DNA of 64,000 nt. It comes from Scylla paramamosain. Taxonomy: Eukaryota > Arthropoda > Malacostraca > Decapoda > Portunidae. The stretch lies in the NCBI RefSeq assembly GCF_035594125.1, contig NC_087151.1, positions 19,608,096-19,672,095 on the forward strand, in the 5' to 3' direction. The position numbers and the translations under genes were made by a program. The notes under the pieces are model-generated. The model saw only the letters and a list, made by a program, of their open reading frames with translations. It was not told the DNA's origin and made no database searches. Shown here piece by piece: positions 56,234 through 64,000 of the stretch. Position 1 is the first letter of the stretch; every line of letters begins with the position of its first letter.

Positions 56234-56580
56234 GGAGGTATTTTGCTGAATTTCCTTGGAATGACTACTGCTTCTGTGCCAGAGACTGTGTGCCGAGCGC
56301 ATAACGGAGGTGATAGTGTCTGGCATCGGGTCCTACATTCCTCACTCTTTTTCTCGACCTAAACCTTCCAAACCTTGGTTTAACACAGCCTGTTCTCCTG
56401 TTATTCATGATAGAGAGGTAGCTCACAAAAGGTACTTGAGCCTTCCATTACCAGAATCTCTTGCACTTTATATTTCTGCCCATACCTAAACCTTCCAAAC
56501 CTTGGTTTAACACAGCCTGTTCTCCTGCTATTCATGATAGAGAGGTAGCTCACTAAAGGTACCTGAGCCTTCCATTACAA

Positions 56581-57876
56581 TTAATTTCCTGCCTATCTAA
56601 AGTTTTTGAGTCTATCCTCAACAGGAAGATTCTTAAACATCTATCACTTCACAACCTTCTATCTGATCGCCAGTATGGGTTCCGTCAAGGCTGCTCTACT
56701 GGTGATCTTCTGGCTTTCCTTACTGAGTCTTGGTCATCCTCTTTTAGAGATTTTGGTGAAACTTTTGCTGTTGCCTTGGACATATCAAAAGCTTTTGATA
56801 GAGTCTGGCACAAAGCTTTGATTTCCAAACTACCCTCCTACGGTTTCTATCCTTCTCTCTGTAACTTCATCTCAAGTTTCCTTTCTGACCATTCTATTGC
56901 TGCTGTGGTAGACGGTCACTGTTCTTCTCCTAAATCTATTAACAGTGGTGTTCCTCAGGGTTCTGTCCTGTCACCAACTCTCTTCTTATTATTCATTAAT
57001 GATCTAAACCAAACTTCTTGTTCTATCCACTCCTACGCTGATGATACCACCCTGCACTTTTCCACGTCTTTTCATAGACGTTCAACCCTTCAGGAGGTAA
57101 ACATAGCACGCAGGGAAGCCACAGAACGCCTGACTTCTGATCTTTCTAAAATTTCTGATTGGGGCAGGGCAAACTTGGTATTGTTCAATGCCTCAAAAAC
57201 TCAATTCCTCCATCTATCAACTCGACACAACCTTCCAGACAACTATCCCCTCTTCTTCAATGACACTCAACTGTCCCCCTCTTCTACATTGAACATCCTC
57301 GGTCTGTCCTTTACTTATAATCTGAACTGGAAACTTCACATCTCATCTCTAGCTAAAACAGCTTCTATGAGGTTAGGTGTTCTGAGACGTCTCCACCAGT
57401 TTTTCTCACCCCCCCAGCTGCTAACTCTGTACAAGGGCCTTATCCGTCCATGTATGGAGTATGCTTCATATGTCTGGGGGGGTTCCACTCATACTGCTCT
57501 TCTAGACCGGGTGGAATAAAAAGCTTTTCGTCTCATCAACTCCTCTCCTCTAACTGACTGTCTTCAGCATCTCTCTCACCGCCGCAATGTTGCATATCTA
57601 GCTGTCTTCTACCGCTATTTTCATGCTAACTGCTCTTCTGATCCTGCTAACTGCATGCCTCCCCTCCTTCCGCGGCCTCGCTGCACAAGACTTTCTTCTT
57701 TCTCTCACCCCTATTCTGTCCACCTCTCTAACGCAAGAGTTAACCAGTATTCTCAATCATTCATCCCTTTCTCTGGTAAACTCTGGAACTCCCTGCCTGC
57801 TTCTGTATTTCCACCTTCCTATGACTTGAATTCCTTCAAGAGGGAGGTTTCAAGACACTTATCCACCAATTTTTGA
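56581..57876 (+). pseudogene. LINE-D reverse transcriptase with one in-frame stop
   Basis: A single frame runs from 56,581 to 57,876 with one internal TAA at 57,517-57,519. In order: LISCLSKVFESILNRK; YGFRQGCSTGDLLAF; ALDISKAFDRVWHKAL (first catalytic Asp); SGVPQGSVLSPTLFLLFIND; SYADDTTLHF with YADD at 57,034-57,045; the thumb block [20 protein letters not shown]; and IRPCMEYASYVWGGS. The stop falls in LLDRVE*KAF, and the C-terminus continues to KREVSRHLSTNF. The catalytic residues are intact. It lacks the upstream linker, and the endonuclease part is disrupted, so it cannot mobilise itself. Confidence 0.88.
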
Positions 57877-57975
57877 CCACTGCCTTGACCCTTTTATGGG
57901 ACTTTCATTTGAGTGGGCATTTTTTTTATTGATTTTTGTTGGCCAGTGTCCTTCTTACATAAAAAATAAAGATAA

Positions 57976-58054
<79 letters not shown>

Positions 58055-58066
58055 GATAGATAGATA
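57976..58066. repeat. (GATA)n microsatellite, probable LINE 3' tail
   Basis: About 22 GATA units with two GATAAATA interruptions follow the AATAAAGATAAATA end of LINE-D. The position suggests the tail of the retrotransposon expanded into a microsatellite. Confidence 0.95.
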
Positions 58067-58130
58067 CAAAAATGGTTATTTTCATATAAACCACTTTTAA
58101 ACAATCCTGACAAATGTACCTGAGGATGAC

Positions 58131-58204
58131 GATGTCATTTAGACTCTGACGCTGTCTCAGTCTCAGTCTAGAAACTGAGACAGCATCAGAGCCTAACTGA
58201 CATC
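58131..58204. repeat. Imperfect 31-bp inverted repeat (foldback)
   Basis: GATGTCATTTAGACTCTGAC to CAGT (58,131-58,161) pairs with 58,174-58,204 at 28 of 31 positions around a 12-base loop. It could be a foldback mobile element remnant or a structured transcript. There is no clear target duplication. Confidence 0.8.
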
Positions 58205-62029
<3,825 letters not shown>

Positions 62030-62390
62030 ATGTCAATGAAAAAGCATTTTTGTTGAGAGCCCTGCAGTGAGCCAGCCCAGCTTGGATGCCTCTCCTCTTC
62101 AGCTTCAGGATCATCATCAAGTAGTAGCTCATTCAGGGGAATTCTTTTTTTGGATGCACATGTTATGCGACTGCATATATATGCTACTGCTATATCAGCA
62201 CTTTTAACTGGGTAGCACTGTAGACTGTTGCCTGACTCATGTAGACAGTGGAATCTGGATTCCAGTATCCCAGATATCTGCTCTCTCACCACATGTGTCT
62301 TTGTATGGCTGTTGTAGGCGTGCTCATCAGCAGTTCTTGGCTGGCTCACAGGAGTCATTAGAAAGTGCTCTAGAAGATAACCATAATCAT
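62030..62390 (-). pseudogene. HARBI1/Harbinger-like nuclease, C-terminal exon
   Basis: On the minus strand TTCTATGATTGCAG (acceptor-like) precedes codons for DDYGYLLEHFLMTPVSQPRT, then ADEHAYNSHTKTHVVREQIS, then GILESRFHCLHESGNSLQCY and PVKSADIAVAYICSRITCAS. The order matches the end of the DDE nuclease of HARBI1/PIF-Harbinger proteins: D-GYPL-PWLLTP; P-T-AE--YN--H--TR--VE; G-LKSRFRCL; L-Y-P-KV--I---C-LHNI. The glutamate in VREQISGILESRF aligns with the catalytic Glu. The LHN motif is lost (CSRIT). An acidic tail (LDDDPEAEEE) follows, and the frame runs into (GA)n without a normal stop. It may be a decayed transposase or a damaged domesticated gene. Confidence 0.75.
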
Positions 62391-62911
62391 CTGCAATCAT
62401 AGAACATTAGTACTGGCAAAAAATAAATTTAAAAATCTTGTTTATAAATATTCAACCATCACATTATCCTAATATCTATTTCTTGTTCATGAAATTAACC
62501 TTGACATTAGTCTCCAATCTATTCAATTTTTATACCAATTGATCTTCCCCCTCATTGAAAAAATAATCATATCACACAGAAATAATTTAGCTGTTCAAGT
62601 ACACATGCAAGACTTTCTTAAAATGTATGACATTTACAGAAGACAAACATGAAAATATAGTATGGTAAAAAAAAAAAAAAATTAATTAATTAAAAAAAGT
62701 ACTTCATAGGTGACACTTGCAAGCTGAAAATTACAAGTAAAATTTTGCTAAAGAATTTTAGTACTAATTTTTGAGATGACAATGTAATGCTTTACCAGTA
62801 AAAGTAAACTGGTATATAATTTGATAATTAAAAGACATAGTAGTTTGTGTTGATGTTTCATACACATCAACCTCAAATGAGTACGTATAAACAAAATGAA
62901 AGGTTACTCAC
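62391..62911 (-). other. Intron-like gap; nuclease core missing
   Basis: Between donor GTGAGT at 62,911 and acceptor CAG at 62,391 lie about 520 AT-rich bases with no open frame resembling the roughly 160-residue central part of HARBI1, which carries the two catalytic Asp residues. Direct splicing of the two flanking exons would be out of phase and hit a stop within seven codons. Confidence 0.55.
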
Positions 62912-63085
62912 CAAAGAGTTATAAAGCTGCAAGATCTCATGGTGAGGTAGATGACAGTAACATAAGAGGTGGTCATCACTGACATCCAATGGATCATGTT
63001 GATCTCTGAAGACCCTTTCCCTGCATACCCTGTCATGTTCTATGGCCCACAGGAATTCCATGAAGACTACAAAGTTACTTTTCAT
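62912..63085 (-). pseudogene. HARBI1/Harbinger-like N-terminal exon
   Basis: 58 codons from ATG at 63,085 to a GTGAGT donor at 62,911. The sequence starts MKSNFVVFMEFLWAIEHDRV, and the conserved part reads FRDQHDPLDVSDDHLLCYCH, then LPHHEILQLYNSL. This matches the HARBI1 N-terminal pattern R-R-DPFD--SDEEL---YRF-R--I--L---L. The start is chosen as the first ATG in frame. The exon ends in phase 0. The C-terminal exon lies 520 bp downstream, but the catalytic middle is absent between them. Confidence 0.65.
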
Positions 63086-63091
63086 CGACAA

Positions 63092-64000
63092 GAATATTCT
63101 TATTTTATATTTACTTTAGCTGAGAGTAAACTTTACAAGGAATAAGCACACAGATTATCTATGATGCTTAAAGGCAGCTTAAATGCAATATTAGTTACAA
63201 AAACTTTAATAACTTGTAAAGAAACAATAACTTTTGCCAGGAGTAACCCTTCCTCAGTAATATTAGTCATTATATTGAAGAAATTTTAACTTTATAATCA
63301 GTGCATAACCATCAGTGTATTCAACTTGTAATTATTCCTTCTCCATTTCTGCCTTCATACAAGTTAACTTGTAATTACTACTTTTCAATAACTGGCTTCA
63401 TACAAGTTGACTACAGCTACCCCAACTGCTTGGCCCTTGTTGCTCCTACCACACAACTACAAAATTCTGGTGCTTACTTTCACATCAAAGACCTCAAATG
63501 TCTGGCACTTGCTGCCCTCACCACACACCATCACCATACCTGCCTTAGTACATAGCCTGCTCCCCACTATACATCTTCAGCATCATCCCACTTACTTCTG
63601 AAAGGGTTTTCTAAATTAATAATGAAAAACATAACACATATACTATCATACCTGCCCTTCCCCCCATCACACCACCATCACACTACCTCCATCTCCCTGG
63701 CCCTTGCTACCATCACCTCCACTGCTACACCTTCCCGCTTTTGCTTGACAAGTCATAGTTAATTCCTGATTTTTTTTTTTTTTTCAATGAATTTGGTGCA
63801 ATAAAAAGTAAAAAAATGTGCCTCCCATTGCACTGCACTGCAGCCAGTTCTGTCACCACACACCCCCACACACACCTGCTAGCTGCTTAAGTGTTACTTT
63901 TATCTTATAAGTTTGGGACCCATGTAATGAGGGCAATTAATAAAAATAAAGCCACAAAACAAGTGATAACAAATATGGCACTGATGACCTGGGACTCTCT
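63092..64000. other. No recognisable gene
   Basis: AT-rich sequence with a CA/CT-rich stretch at 63,400-63,740 (many ACCAC and CATCACC motifs) and a T-tract near 63,771-63,785. Short frames there are low-complexity and lack motifs. Confidence 0.5.

Larger units (their letters stand above)
55070..57975 (+). mobile_element. LINE-D: chimeric LINE spanning the right palindrome breakpoint
   Basis: The 5' part (55,070-56,574) is the mirror of LINE-B: endonuclease frame 55,162-55,608, nested AAGTGTTT-tail insertion 55,600-56,041, endonuclease C-terminus to 56,233, and the 122-bp tandem duplication. At about 56,575 the sequence jumps straight into an RT frame at ISCLSKVFES, omitting roughly 550 bp of linker. 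The RT half is much better preserved than in LINE-B, having one in-frame stop only. The 3' UTR runs to about 57,970 and merges into (GATA)n. The join implies either an internal deletion in this copy or recombination between two LINEs at the breakpoint. Confidence 0.85.

Overview
This is a eukaryotic genomic window. The best guess is a decapod crustacean, perhaps a crab. That is inferred from AT-rich sequence packed with long (GA)n and (TA)n microsatellites, several endonuclease/reverse-transcriptase LINE families, CCTAA-type telomere-like motifs, and split exons with GT/AG borders. No rRNA, tRNA gene, CRISPR array or bacterial-style operon is visible. The only protein-coding material is transposable-element ORFs, two or three short candidate exons present twice, and two exons related to HARBI1/Harbinger nuclease.

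Layout. 1-7,795: decayed transposon ground (LINE-A, a CR1-like relic, two SINE-like copies, the outer part of LINE-B). 7,795-56,574: one giant near-palindrome. Its left arm (7,795 to about 29,780) holds the 5' part of LINE-B with a nested LINE tail, a nearly complete LINE-C found only in this arm, about 6 kb of non-satellite DNA with candidate exons, and a satellite array. Its right arm (about 32,470 to 56,574) holds the same items in reverse order and orientation, without LINE-C but with an enlarged satellite. About 2.7 kb of diverged satellite monomers and a (TA)n tract form the spacer. 56,575-58,070: the reverse-transcriptase half of LINE-D and its GATA tail. 58,070-64,000: unique DNA, a long (GA)n field split by the 5'-truncated LINE-E, then the HARBI1-like exons on the minus strand.

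The most striking object is the satellite (about 20.15-47.68 kb). It is built of diverged monomers of about 85-100 bp arranged in a higher-order unit of about 1.1 kb, with a more irregular monomeric zone at the palindrome centre. A roughly 3-kb multi-unit block occurs three times, once in the left array and twice inverted in the right array. The array edges and the mini-palindrome carry (TA)n tracts, and one lies just before the central orientation switch. The outer palindrome breakpoint lies inside a LINE. A real inverted duplication and an inverted mis-join of two haplotypes both fit some of the data. The 4-kb LINE-C insertion in one arm, differing microsatellite lengths and single-base differences argue against a simple fold-back read artefact.

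Elements: LINE-A/B/D are one family (endonuclease + RT, tetranucleotide or A-rich 3' tail). LINE-C and the short element nested inside LINE-B/D share an AAGTGTTT-type 3' tail. LINE-E is a GC-richer family embedded in (GA)n. All calls are by eye from translation and motifs; no search was run.
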